Source: Planctomycetota bacterium (GTDB lineage Bacteria; Planctomycetota; UBA1135; GCA-002686595). From it: a DNA stretch of 32,806 bases. The notes below the pieces were generated by a model that worked only from the letters and a program-made list of their open reading frames with translations, did not search any database and was not told the DNA's origin. A program made the translations under genes and the position numbers. Of this stretch, positions 24,923-32,263 are shown in pieces. The stretch is from positions 1-32,806 of the forward strand of contig JADLBP010000204.1 in NCBI GenBank assembly GCA_020847695.1, given 5' to 3'. The number at the start of each line of letters is the position of its first letter. Position 1 is the stretch's first letter.

Positions 24923-25699
24923 TCAGAAGCTGACGAAGAAGCTCAGCGCGACGTGCTCGTCGACCTCGGTCGGCGCCCAGCCCCACGCGACGTCGCCGCT
25001 CGTGCCGCCGAAGATCGACGCGCCGCGGCCGTCGCCGAAGTGCGCGTCGTAGACCGTGTTCGCGACGAAGAAGCCGAGCAGCGCGCCGGCGACGACGTCG
25101 GACGGGTAGTGCACCTCGCTCGACACGCGGTGCGCCGCGACGAAGCCCGCGGGCACGTAGGCGAGGTAGCCGAGCTTGCCCCACGGGCTCTCGAACGCGT
25201 CGTCGACGCTGCGCGCGAGGAACGTCGCGAGCGAGAACGCGGTCGACGCGTGGCCCGACGGGAAGGAGCCGTCGTCGGAGCCGTTCGGGCGCTCGCGGCC
25301 GACCACCGACTTCAACCCGCGCGTCAGCACCGTGTTGAGCGCCCAGATCTCGATGCCGATCTCCGCCGCGCACGCCTCGTCGCCGCGCAGCAGGCTGACC
25401 GCGCTCCAGCCGACTGCGGTCCAGCGCAGCGCGTCGCGGACCTCGTCCGCGCGGCTAGTGTCGCCGCTGTCGGCTTCGTGGTCGAGCGCGTCGTCGGTCG
25501 CGAGCCCGGCTTCGTCGGTGGCGAGCAGTAGCACGGTCGCGCTCGCCGCCGCGAGCTCGGGCACGAAGCGCTCCGGACGCTCGAACTGCTCCGCCAAGCC
25601 TGCGCGCCACGGCCCGGCGTCGAAGTGACGCGAGAGCCGCGAGTCGGCGCAGCTCGAAGCGAGCATGCACGCGAGCGCGGCGAGGACGGCGATCTTCAC
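24923..25699 (-). CDS. PAP2-family phosphatase lipoprotein
   Basis: Predicted envelope acid phosphatase of the type-2 phosphatidic acid phosphatase/bromoperoxidase superfamily, perhaps acting on lipid phosphates. The three motifs are KSVVGRERP (KxxxxxxRP), PSGHAS, and HRVSSEVHYPSDVVAG, in which the usual Ser of SRxxxxxHxxxD is His but the Arg, His and Asp are kept. The 258-residue frame has no useful ATG; I chose the GTG at 25699, which gives a leader VKIAVLAALACMLASSC with lipobox LASSC. The Shine-Dalgarno is weak. It follows etfA by 38 bp on the same strand and may be read through from etfBA, with no evident functional connection. Confidence 0.83.
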   Translation of the reverse strand: MKIAVLAALACMLASSCADSRLSRHFDAGPWRAGLAEQFERPERFVPELAAASATVLLLATDEAGLATDDALDHEADSGDTSRADEVRDALRWTAVGWSAVSLLRGDEACAAEIGIEIWALNTVLTRGLKSVVGRERPNGSDDGSFPSGHASTAFSLATFLARSVDDAFESPWGKLGYLAYVPAGFVAAHRVSSEVHYPSDVVAGALLGFFVANTVYDAHFGDGRGASIFGGTSGDVAWGWAPTEVDEHVALSFFVSF

Positions 25700-25737
25700 G
25701 TCGCCCAGGTTCGCCGCGCGCGCCTCGCGCCGCAAGC

Positions 25738-26688
25738 TCAGCGCTGCGAACGCACCGCTTTGACCGCGGCGGTCAACGCGGGCAGCACCTCGAACGCGTC
25801 GCCGACGATGCCGTAGTCCGCGACCTTGAAGATCGGCGCGTCGGCGTCCTTGTTGATCGCGACGATGACCTTCGAGGTGCGCATGCCGGCGAGGTGTTGG
25901 ATCGCGCCGGAGATGCCGACCGCGACGTAGAGCTGCGGCGAGACCGTCTTGCCGGTCTGGCCGACCTGCTCCGAGTGCGGACGCCAGCCCGCATCGACGA
26001 CCGCGCGCGACGCACCGACCGCGGCGTTGCCGAACGCGGCGGCGAGCTCCTCGAGCAACGCGAAGTGCTCGGGGCCCTTCATGCCGCGACCGCCGGAGAC
26101 GACCACCGGCGCTTCCTTGACGTCGAGCTTGCCGCCACCCTTCGCGTCGATCGAGGCGACCAAGGCCCTGAGCGCGGCCGACGAGGGCTTGGTGACCAGC
26201 TCTCCCGCCGCCGGAGCTTCGCGCGGCGCGAACGTGTTCGGGCGCAGCGTCGCGCAGAACACCGGCGCGTTCGATTCGAGCGTCGCGATCAGCTTGCCCG
26301 CGAGCCACGGACGGACCGCTTTCGGCGTCGCGCCCGAGAGATCGAGGCCGGTGCAGTCGCTGAAGACCGTCGAGTCGAGCTCGGCGGCGATCCGCGGCAT
26401 CAGTTGCTTGCCGTTCGAGCTCGCGGCGGCGAGACACGCCTTCGCGCCCTCCTCGCGCACCACCGCGGCGATGTCGTGCGCGCTGCGGTCCGGGCTCGAG
26501 CGTCCGTCGCCCTTCAGGACGACGACGCGATCGGCGCCGTGCTTGGCGAGCACCGGCGCGGTGCCCTCTCCGCCTTCGACGACGGCGACGACGCGCGCGC
26601 CGGAGCTCTTCGCTGCGCCGAGCGCTTCGAGGCTCGCGCGGCGGACGTTGCCTTGGGACTGTTCGACGAGGACGACGATCGTGGTCAT
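25738..26688 (-). CDS. etfA: Electron transfer flavoprotein, alpha subunit
   Basis: FAD-carrying subunit of the ETF heterodimer that passes electrons from acyl-CoA and other dehydrogenases to ETF-quinone oxidoreductase. It has 316 residues. The N-terminal alpha/beta domain ([19 protein letters not shown]) is followed by the C-terminal FAD domain with [45 protein letters not shown] and [21 protein letters not shown]. The ATG is preceded by a purine-rich but weak Shine-Dalgarno. It lies 28 bp behind etfB, the standard order. No dehydrogenase is in the window to name the electron donor. Confidence 0.95.
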   Translation of the reverse strand: MTTIVVLVEQSQGNVRRASLEALGAAKSSGARVVAVVEGGEGTAPVLAKHGADRVVVLKGDGRSSPDRSAHDIAAVVREEGAKACLAAASSNGKQLMPRIAAELDSTVFSDCTGLDLSGATPKAVRPWLAGKLIATLESNAPVFCATLRPNTFAPREAPAAGELVTKPSSAALRALVASIDAKGGGKLDVKEAPVVVSGGRGMKGPEHFALLEELAAAFGNAAVGASRAVVDAGWRPHSEQVGQTGKTVSPQLYVAVGISGAIQHLAGMRTSKVIVAINKDADAPIFKVADYGIVGDAFEVLPALTAAVKAVRSQR

Positions 26689-26716
26689 GGCTGCGTTCTT
26701 TCTCGGCTCGGCGGAA

Positions 26717-27469
26717 TCAGAGGACCTTGGCTTCGTTGCGCAACGCCTCGATCAATGCCGGCACCGCTGCCGCGCCTTGACCGACCACGCGGCCTTCCTT
26801 GCGAGCCGGCGGCGGCTCGAGCTTGGCGACCGCTTGCTGGTTCGGCACGTCCTCGAACGCGAGCTCGTCGATCGTCTTCTTCTTCGCGGCCATGATGCCC
26901 TTGAGCCCGGAGTAACGCGGCTCGTTGAGACCCTTGTCGCACGTGATCACCGCCGGAAGCGCGAACTCGACGGTCTCGACGCCGTCTTCGGTCTCGCGGC
27001 ACGCCTTGCCTTTGTCGGCGGCGAGCTCGAGCTTCACGACGTCGGTGACGCACGACCAACCGAGCAGCGTCGCGACGTACGCGCCGACCGCCGAGTTGTC
27101 GCGATCGGTCGCGACGCGGCCGAAGAAGACGACCTGCGCGCCGAGCTCCTGCAGCTTCTTCGCGAGCACCTTCGCCGTCGAGCGCGCGTCGCGCGCGGCC
27201 CAATTCGCGTCCTTCAGGATCGACGCCTTGTCCGCACCCTTGGCGAGCGCGTCACGCAGCTCCTTCGATGCCTCCGCGGGGCCGAGCGTCAGCACCGTGA
27301 CCTCGCCGCCGAGCTTCTCCTTGGTACGAATCGCTTCTTCGATCGCGAGGTCGTCGTAGAACGAGAGCATGTACTCGATGCCGGTCGCGTCGACGGACTT
27401 GCCGTCGGCGGCGATCTTCGGCTGCGCTTCGGTGACGGGCACGCGCTTGACGCAGGCGACGATGTTCAT
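26717..27469 (-). CDS. etfB: Electron transfer flavoprotein, beta subunit
   Basis: AMP-binding partner of EtfA, 250 residues. It has the family opening MNIVACVKRVPVTEAQPKI, the YDDLAIEEAIRTKE helix, LGPAEASKELRDALAKGADKA, the recognition-type DRDNSAVGAYVATLLGWSCVT and the signature PAVITCDKGLNEPRYSGLKGIMAAKKK. The ATG has GAGG six bases upstream; extension of the frame further upstream is not family-like. It is the first gene of an etfB-etfA-(PAP2) unit with a good promoter 64 nt upstream. Confidence 0.95.
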   Translation of the reverse strand: MNIVACVKRVPVTEAQPKIAADGKSVDATGIEYMLSFYDDLAIEEAIRTKEKLGGEVTVLTLGPAEASKELRDALAKGADKASILKDANWAARDARSTAKVLAKKLQELGAQVVFFGRVATDRDNSAVGAYVATLLGWSCVTDVVKLELAADKGKACRETEDGVETVEFALPAVITCDKGLNEPRYSGLKGIMAAKKKTIDELAFEDVPNQQAVAKLEPPPARKEGRVVGQGAAAVPALIEALRNEAKVL

Positions 27470-27533
27470 GGGGAGCCTCGCGGGAGAAATCGACGGCCGG
27501 AGCGAAGGGCTACCGCCGTGCAAAGGGGCGGGG

Positions 27534-27563
27534 ATGATATCGGCGCTCTTCGAACACGGTCAA
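27534..27563 (-). promoter_or_regulatory. Sigma-70-type promoter of etfBA
   Basis: On the minus strand TTGACC (27558-27563) is separated by 18 bp from TATCAT (27534-27539). The leader to the etfB ATG is about 60 nt and carries a GAGG Shine-Dalgarno. Confidence 0.65.
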
Positions 27564-27667
27564 GCCGAGCGAGCCTCCGGCGCGTCGATCGACGCAGGTT
27601 CGTCCTACGGAAACGAGCGCATGCGGCTGCTGCCATCGGCTCGCGTGCGACCGCGCGAGCGACGGAC

Positions 27668-27673
27668 TAGTTT
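27668..27673 (+). promoter_or_regulatory. Predicted -10 element, leaderless-type, of the 27681 lipoprotein gene
   Basis: TAGTTT ends 7 nt before the ATG at 27681, with no Shine-Dalgarno between them. It supports that start over the in-frame ATG at 27621. Confidence 0.45.
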
Positions 27674-27680
27674 CGCCGGT

Positions 27681-28310
27681 ATGGCTGCGAGCGCGTGGAG
27701 CCTGGCGCTTTGCATCGGCGCCGCGTCGGCGTGCTCGGGCGTCGTGCTCGAAGAGCAAGATCACGGCGAGTGGATGCCGACGTTGCGCATCGAGCTGCCG
27801 ATCGAGGGCGGCACCGACGGCGCACCGGAGCTTTCGCAGCACGTCGAGCTCGCGGCGAGCGCCGTCAGCGGATCGATCGACGCGCTCGAGTACGAATTCG
27901 GCGAGCTCCAGGCCAGTTGGTCGTGGTGCCGCGTGTTCGAGAACGGCGCGCGCGGCGTCGGACGTTTCGGCGTCGGCTATGCGACGTACGACTTCGAATG
28001 GAGCGGCTCGCGGCCGACTGAGTTCGACATCCGCGGCCTCTCGTTGCCCATCGGTGCCGCAGCCGAGTTCCCGTTCGGCGGCGCATTCGAGTTCGAGCTG
28101 CGCGGCCAGCTCGCGCTCGTCCTCGGCGAGGACATCGCGCAGTCGCGCCACCTCGAAGCCGGCGTTGGTTGGAACGTCGCCGACGGCGTCACGGTGCTGC
28201 TCGGTTGGCGATGGTGGATGCTCGAAGCGAGCGCGCTCGACGATCCGGTGTTCACCTCGGTCGACCTCGACGTCGACGGGCCGGTGCTGACGCTCCGCTG
28301 GCGTCGCTGA
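27681..28310 (+). CDS. Hypothetical lipoprotein, possible small outer-membrane beta-barrel
   Basis: I recognise no named family. The 209-residue product has a short leader with a lipobox (CIGAASAC) and then a run of alternating polar/hydrophobic strands: WMPTLRIELPIEGG, ALEYEFGELQASWSWCRVF, RFGVGYATYDFEW, FEFELRGQLALVLG, HLEAGVGWNVADGVTVLLGWRWWML and VDLDVDGPVLTLRWRR. Glycines and aromatics at strand ends suggest an 8-stranded outer-membrane barrel, although a lipid anchor on a barrel is unusual. An upstream in-frame ATG at 27621 would add 20 residues. It diverges from etfB and converges on lptB across a 13-bp repeat array. Confidence 0.65.
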   Translation: MAASAWSLALCIGAASACSGVVLEEQDHGEWMPTLRIELPIEGGTDGAPELSQHVELAASAVSGSIDALEYEFGELQASWSWCRVFENGARGVGRFGVGYATYDFEWSGSRPTEFDIRGLSLPIGAAAEFPFGGAFEFELRGQLALVLGEDIAQSRHLEAGVGWNVADGVTVLLGWRWWMLEASALDDPVFTSVDLDVDGPVLTLRWRR

Positions 28311-28321
28311 GCGTCACGCGC

Positions 28322-28412
28322 GCCGAAGCATCGTGCCGAAGCGGCGTGCCGAAGCATCGTGCCGAAGCGGCGTGCCGAAGCGGCGTGACGAAGCGGCGTG
28401 ACGAAGCGGCGT
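28322..28412. repeat. 13-bp tandem repeat, seven units
   Basis: Seven head-to-tail units of GCCGAAGCGGCGT or close variants (GCCGAAGCATCGT twice, GACGAAGCGGCGT twice) fill most of the gap between two convergent genes, from 12 bp after one stop to 20 bp before the other. The 13-bp period is not codon-compatible. Confidence 0.88.
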
Positions 28413-28432
28413 CGGCGGGCGCGCGCCGGCGT

Positions 28433-29227
28433 TCAGGGCTTCAGCAGATCCTTCTCCTCGGCCGCGGTCACGCCGAAAACCGGCGCGTCGAACGAGTGGC
28501 CGAGGTAGATCTCGCGGACGCGCGGATCCGCGACGATCTCGCGCGGCGTGCCGTCACGGAAGATCTGACCGTGGCTGATGATGTACGCGCGATCGGTGAG
28601 CTGCAGCGTCTCGCGCACGTTGTGGTCGGTGATCAACACGCCGATGCCCTTCGCTCGCATCCGCTGCACGAGCGATTGGATCTCCTGCACCGCGATCGGG
28701 TCGACGCCGGCGAACGGCTCGTCGAGCAGCAGGATTACCGGCTTCGTCGCGAGCGACCGCGCGAGCTCGAGTCGGCGTTGCTCGCCGCCGGAGAGCGTCT
28801 CGGCCAAGCTCTTGACGAGGTGCGAGAGCTCGAGCTCCGCGAGCAGGCGCTCGGCCTCTTCGTGCCGCTCCTTCCGCGAGTACGGCATCGTCTCGAGCAC
28901 GGCGAGCAGGTTTTCGAGCACGGTCATGCGCCGGAAGATGCTGCGCTCTTGCGGCAGGTAGCCCATGCCGATCCGCGCGCGTTGGTACATCGGCATCTTC
29001 GAGCAATCGCGACCGCGCAACAGCACCGCACCCGCGTCCGGTTTCGTCAAACCGACCGTCATCCGGAAGCTCGTCGTCTTGCCCGCGCCGTTCGGTCCGA
29101 GCAGCCCGACGATCTCGCCGGCGTCGACGTGGAACGAGACGCCGTCGACCACGCGGCGGCCTTTGAACGACTTGACCAGACCCTTGGCTTCGAGCAGGCG
29201 CTCGCTCCGCTGCGCATCGGCGTTCAT
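28433..29227 (-). CDS. lptB: Lipopolysaccharide export ABC ATPase LptB
   Basis: Cytoplasmic ATPase that drives LptFG-mediated extraction of LPS for outer-membrane assembly. The 264 residues include Walker [10 protein letters not shown] (44-52), the Q-loop region [20 protein letters not shown], the ABC signature [15 protein letters not shown], Walker [17 protein letters not shown] and the H-loop TDHNVRETL. The [16 protein letters not shown] and AGVDPIAV segments are LptB-specific. The C-terminal tail ([14 protein letters not shown]) extends about 20 residues beyond the E. coli protein. The ATG has no Shine-Dalgarno and a -10-like element ends 6 nt before it. No lptA, lptC or lptFG gene adjoins it here. 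It implies a Gram-negative envelope. Confidence 0.93.
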   Translation of the reverse strand: MNADAQRSERLLEAKGLVKSFKGRRVVDGVSFHVDAGEIVGLLGPNGAGKTTSFRMTVGLTKPDAGAVLLRGRDCSKMPMYQRARIGMGYLPQERSIFRRMTVLENLLAVLETMPYSRKERHEEAERLLAELELSHLVKSLAETLSGGEQRRLELARSLATKPVILLLDEPFAGVDPIAVQEIQSLVQRMRAKGIGVLITDHNVRETLQLTDRAYIISHGQIFRDGTPREIVADPRVREIYLGHSFDAPVFGVTAAEEKDLLKP

Positions 29228-29233
29228 CGCCGC

Positions 29234-29241
29234 AGTGTAGA
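29234..29241 (-). promoter_or_regulatory. Predicted -10 element, leaderless-type, of lptB
   Basis: On the minus strand TCTACACT ends 6 nt before the lptB ATG, with GCGGCG between, and no Shine-Dalgarno. Confidence 0.4.
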
Positions 29242-29510
29242 GCCCGCGGGCTCGGATCCAGCCGCACGGGCGGCCTGCGGGCGCGAACCGCGGCTCGGGC
29301 GTCGGGTTCGGCTCGGACCCGCGCTTCGGGGCGCCCGCCGGCCTCGGGGAGGGAGGGCGCCGTGCGCAGCGCGCCGGACCGCGGCGGACCGGAGCCGCGG
29401 AGCGCAGCCCTCGCTCGGAGGCTCCGGCGAGCGCGACCGGGCGCGCGGTTGCGAGTTCGTGGCGACCGTTTTGCGACTTGGTTGCAAGCGGATCGCACCG
29501 AAAAGGTGCA

Positions 29511-29519
29511 TGTGGATAA
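29511..29519 (-). promoter_or_regulatory. DnaA box (perfect consensus)
   Basis: TGTGGATAA on the plus strand is the complement of the consensus TTATCCACA. TCGTGGAGA follows one base later as a possible weak second box. Confidence 0.55.
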
Positions 29520-29633
29520 CTCGTGGAGAGGTGAAAACGCTCACCCGCGAGCTGATGCGGTGCTCTCCCGCTCGTCCGAGCGTTGGATGCTGCATCTTGA
29601 TCGGGCCTCGACAGTGCCGATGCTGCCCATCGC

Positions 29634-29650
29634 GCAAATCAGTGATTTGC
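29634..29650. promoter_or_regulatory. 17-bp palindrome, possible operator
   Basis: GCAAATC-AGT-GATTTGC is a perfect 7-bp inverted repeat around three bases, AT-rich against a GC-rich background. It lies between the two DnaA boxes. The binding protein is unknown. Confidence 0.4.
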
Positions 29651-29762
29651 AAGGGCTTGTGGCCTTGGCAGCGTGCGGGACCGCACTCTCCGAGCGCCGG
29701 GAAACGGGCCGATTTTGGGCCGCTCGGCCGCCGCTTGGGCGTCATCCGGGCGGTCGCGGCGC

Positions 29763-29771
29763 TGTGGATAA
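29763..29771 (-). promoter_or_regulatory. DnaA box (perfect consensus)
   Basis: This is a second TGTGGATAA, in the same orientation as the one at 29511 and 252 bp away, 30 bp before the lepB stop codon. Confidence 0.55.
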
Positions 29772-29800
29772 CCCGCCCGGTACCTACCGCGCCCTACGGC

Positions 29801-31228
29801 CTAGTGGACCCAGCGCAAGCGGTAGGCGTCGTACGACGGCGAGATCGGCCAGAACACGAACACGGCCCGGCCGCAGATCAGCTCGCGCGCGACCAACGGC
29901 GCCGCCTCCGGCATTGCCTTGGTCGCCGACTGCGACGGGAAGCTCCAGAGCTCGCCCCACTCGTCCCTGAAGAAGGTCGTCATGCCCTCGTCGGTCATCA
30001 CCTGGACGGGGTTCTCGGTGATGCGCTTGTTGCCGCGCACGATCTGGCCTTCGGAGCCCTCGCCCGGCCACGACAAACGCTCGAAGGTCCACTCGCGGCC
30101 GTCGCTCGAGTTCTGCGTGTTGTCGCCGAGCATGAAGTAGTGACCGGCTGGGATCGTCAGCTCGGTCGTCTTCGCTTCCGACGTGTAGTAGATGTCGCGC
30201 AGCGTCTGCAGCTCGGCGAAGTCCGCGCCTTCGCCGGCGATCGTCAGGTTCGCGGAGCTGCCCCACGCGTTGGCCGCGTTGTCGGCGGCGCCGGCGATCT
30301 CGAGCTCGCACACGAGCTCGCCGTCGACCTCGAGCGAGAGCAAGTCGTCGATGTTCTGTGCCGCGAACGAGATCGCCGCGCCGGCGGGCAGCCGATACGC
30401 GTTCGCGACCGCTTCGGTCGCGAGCTTCGAAGCCGAACCGACGTCCGGCGACCCGTAGCGCACGCGGATGCGCGGCGCGGCGTTCGCATCGGCGGCGGGG
30501 CCGGGGATCTCGAGCACGTAAGCGCGCGGTCCTTCGATGAACTCGACCGCGATCGACTTGCAACCCGCGAGCGCGGTGACTTCGCCCTCGACGCGCAGGT
30601 CGCCGACGTTGTGGCGCGTCAGTCCGCCCGGCGCGCGCTGCAGCGGCGCGATCTTCGCGTTGTACCCGTGCGAGAAGTCGTCGACGACGTTCGCTGAGCC
30701 GCTGACCTTGAACTGCGCTCGTCCGTCGCCGCGCGCCGACACTTCGTGACCGCGCGCGCTCCAGCCCTTCGTGTCGCTCGTCCAACCCGTGCGCGGGTCG
30801 TCGGAGAGGTGCATCGGCTTCCACGTCTCGCCTTGGACGCTGCGCGGCCGGCGCAGGACCTTCCACGGCTCGGTGGCGTCCTTGCGGGTCCAGAGGTCGC
30901 CGTTGAAGATCCGGAAGTCCTCGCCGGGCATGCCGACGATGCGCTTGATGAAGTTCTTCGAGCGATCGAGCGGGTACTTGAAGACCGCGACCTCGTAGCG
31001 CTCGGGCTCTCGGAAGTGGAAGGAGAGCTTGTCGACCAGGATGCGATCGAAGAGCCCGGTCGCTTCGTCGCCCATCAGCGTCGGCTGCATCGACGGCGTC
31101 GGGATCTTGTACGCCTCGACGATGAAGTACTTGAGCATCACGGCCATGATGATGGCGACCGTGAAGGCCTCGATGTTGTCGCGCCACGGCGTCTTGCGCG
31201 CGGCCTTCTTGGAGGTCTTGGAGCTCAA
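29801..31228 (-). CDS. lepB: Signal peptidase I with large lectin-like insert
   Basis: Membrane-bound serine/lysine peptidase that removes signal peptides of exported proteins. One N-terminal membrane helix (AFTVAIIMAVMLKYFIV, about 21-37) is followed by box B IPTPSMQPTL with nucleophile Ser46, and box D FIKRIVGMPGE with general base Lys95. Box E, GHYFMLGDNTQNSSDGR, comes only near residue 370. Between them lie about 260 extra residues with a beta-sandwich look (LRVEGEVTAL, SIAVEFIEGPRAYVLEIPG, ISFAAQNIDDLLSLEVDGELVCELEI, LRDIYYTSEAK), reminiscent of concanavalin/LamG-type domains. At 475 residues it far exceeds the E. coli enzyme (324). The start is TTG at 31228, the only start codon I found ahead of the membrane helix, with no Shine-Dalgarno and a GCTAGAGT element 9 nt before it. 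Confidence 0.92.
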   Translation of the reverse strand: MSSKTSKKAARKTPWRDNIEAFTVAIIMAVMLKYFIVEAYKIPTPSMQPTLMGDEATGLFDRILVDKLSFHFREPERYEVAVFKYPLDRSKNFIKRIVGMPGEDFRIFNGDLWTRKDATEPWKVLRRPRSVQGETWKPMHLSDDPRTGWTSDTKGWSARGHEVSARGDGRAQFKVSGSANVVDDFSHGYNAKIAPLQRAPGGLTRHNVGDLRVEGEVTALAGCKSIAVEFIEGPRAYVLEIPGPAADANAAPRIRVRYGSPDVGSASKLATEAVANAYRLPAGAAISFAAQNIDDLLSLEVDGELVCELEIAGAADNAANAWGSSANLTIAGEGADFAELQTLRDIYYTSEAKTTELTIPAGHYFMLGDNTQNSSDGREWTFERLSWPGEGSEGQIVRGNKRITENPVQVMTDEGMTTFFRDEWGELWSFPSQSATKAMPEAAPLVARELICGRAVFVFWPISPSYDAYRLRWVH

Positions 31229-31237
31229 GGGGCTGAG

Positions 31238-31245
31238 ACTCTAGC
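31238..31245 (-). promoter_or_regulatory. Predicted -10 element, leaderless-type, of lepB
   Basis: On the minus strand GCTAGAGT ends 9 nt before the TTG start codon of lepB. The intervening CTCAGCCCC has no Shine-Dalgarno. Confidence 0.5.
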
Positions 31246-31335
31246 GACTCGCGGCGCGCGGCGGCAGGGCGTTGCGAGCGCACGTCGCGGCGCGGCATTG
31301 CTCCGCGACGCACCCGACGGTCGAATGGCGCGCCC

Positions 31336-31791
31336 ATGAGCTCGAAATCGCTGTTCGTCGCCGCCGACCGCCAGGAGATGCTCGCCCGTCTCAGCCGGCT
31401 CTCGGCGTCGACGAAGCCGCAGTGGGGGAAGATGGACGCGGCGCAGATGTGCGCGCACTGTCAGGTCGCGCTGAAGGTCGCGCTCGGCGAGCTCGAGCTG
31501 AAGCGCGGGCTGCTCGGCATCCTGTTCGGTGGCTTCGCGCGCAGGCAGCTCCTGTCGGACAAGCCCTGGGGCCGCAACCTGCCGACCGCGCCGGAGTTTC
31601 GCGTCACCGACCGGCGCGACTTCGCGCGGGAGCACGCGGCGTTGGCCGAGCTCGCGCGTCGCTTCGGCGAAGGCGGACCGGCCAAACTGACGCAGAAGCC
31701 GCACCCGTTCTTCGGGAAGCTCTCGGCGGACGAGTGGAGCACGCTGCAGTGGCGACACCTCGATCACCATTTTCGACAGTTCGGCGTCTGA
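31336..31791 (+). CDS. DUF1569 (DinB-like) family protein
   Basis: A 151-residue cytosolic protein of the DUF1569 family, which has the DinB/YfiT-like four-helix bundle. The family features are WGKMDAAQMCAHCQVAL in the first helix, LGELELKRGLLGILFGG, the central FGEGGPAKLTQKPHPFFGKLSADEW, and the end QWRHLDHHFRQFGV. His41, His141 and His144 or His145 are placed like the metal-binding triad of DinB-fold proteins. The reaction is unknown; related enzymes are thiol-dependent transferases or isomerases. The gene diverges from lepB (107 bp between starts) and has no Shine-Dalgarno; a weak TCGAAT lies 9 nt before the ATG. Confidence 0.8.
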   Translation: MSSKSLFVAADRQEMLARLSRLSASTKPQWGKMDAAQMCAHCQVALKVALGELELKRGLLGILFGGFARRQLLSDKPWGRNLPTAPEFRVTDRRDFAREHAALAELARRFGEGGPAKLTQKPHPFFGKLSADEWSTLQWRHLDHHFRQFGV

Positions 31792-31797
31792 TACAGT
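31790..31797 (+). promoter_or_regulatory. Predicted -10 element of apaG
   Basis: GATACAGT overlaps the stop codon of the DUF1569 gene and lies 21 nt before the apaG ATG, which has a GGAG Shine-Dalgarno. Confidence 0.45.
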
Positions 31798-31818
31798 CGC
31801 CGCCCGAACGGAGCCACG

Positions 31819-32235
31819 ATGCAGAAGGGACACAGCGATACCGAGACCCAGGGGATCAGGGTGCGCGTCGGCGCGCAGTACCTGCCGGATCAGTCGGATC
31901 CCGAGCGCTCGGTCTACCTCTACGCGTACCGCGTCGTGATCCAGAACGAGGGCGAGCTCCCGGCGCAGTTGCTCTCGCGCCACTGGATCATCTCCGACGC
32001 GATCGGCGAGCGCCGCGAGGTGCGCGGCCCCGGCGTCGTCGGAGAGCAACCGCTGCTCGCGCCCGGCGAGAAGTTCGAATACACGAGCAGCAGTCGTCTC
32101 GCGACCGAGTGGGGCTCGATGGAGGGCTCGTATCAGATGAAGCGCGCGGACGGCACGCTGTTCGACGCGCGCATCGGTCGCTTCTTCCTCGCGCGCAACC
32201 TCGCGCCGATCCTGCCGGCTTCGTCGGACGAGTGA
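31819..32235 (+). CDS. apaG: ApaG family protein (DUF525)
   Basis: Small cytosolic beta-sandwich (fibronectin III-like fold) protein of 138 residues, historically linked to cobalt/magnesium resistance and Ap4A metabolism; its biochemical role is unsettled. The family signature is clear: YLYAYRVVIQNEGELPAQLLSRHWII, VRGPGVVGEQPLLAPGEKFEYTSS and MEGSYQMKRADGTLFDARIGRFFLA. The N-terminus begins with a short polar stretch before the IRVRVGAQYLPDQSDPE strand typical of ApaG. ATG has GGAG six bases upstream. It converges on bcp with 28 bp between stop codons. Confidence 0.95.
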   Translation: MQKGHSDTETQGIRVRVGAQYLPDQSDPERSVYLYAYRVVIQNEGELPAQLLSRHWIISDAIGERREVRGPGVVGEQPLLAPGEKFEYTSSSRLATEWGSMEGSYQMKRADGTLFDARIGRFFLARNLAPILPASSDE

Positions 32236-32240
32236 GCGGC

Positions 32241-32258
32241 GCGCCGAGCGATCGGCGC
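32241..32258. terminator. Possible bidirectional terminator between apaG and bcp
   Basis: A perfect 7-bp GC-rich stem (GCGCCGA with TCGGCGC) closes on a GCGA tetraloop, five bases after the apaG stop codon and five before the bcp stop codon. There is no T-run on either side, so factor-independent termination is uncertain. Confidence 0.4.
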
Positions 32259-32263
32259 CGAAC

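Larger units (their letters stand above)
29228..29800. other. 573-bp gene-free region with DnaA boxes (candidate replication-related locus)
   Basis: No convincing gene: both strands have open frames, but these are Arg/Pro-rich and unlike any family. The first 230 bp are very GC-rich. From about 29461 the sequence becomes clearly more AT-rich (roughly 45% A+T by hand count over 29461-29520) and holds two perfect 9-bp DnaA boxes, a degenerate box-like run directly behind the first (TCGTGGAGA, then GGTGAAAAC), and a 17-bp palindrome. lptB transcription starts at its low end. It could be an origin, a DnaA-titration or DnaA-regulated site, or chance. Confidence 0.45.

Noticed and set aside
29224..29970. 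Open frames on both strands in the lptB-lepB gap
   Set aside because: They overlap the flanking genes, have no family resemblance and no usable start signals. The region is better explained as regulatory DNA.
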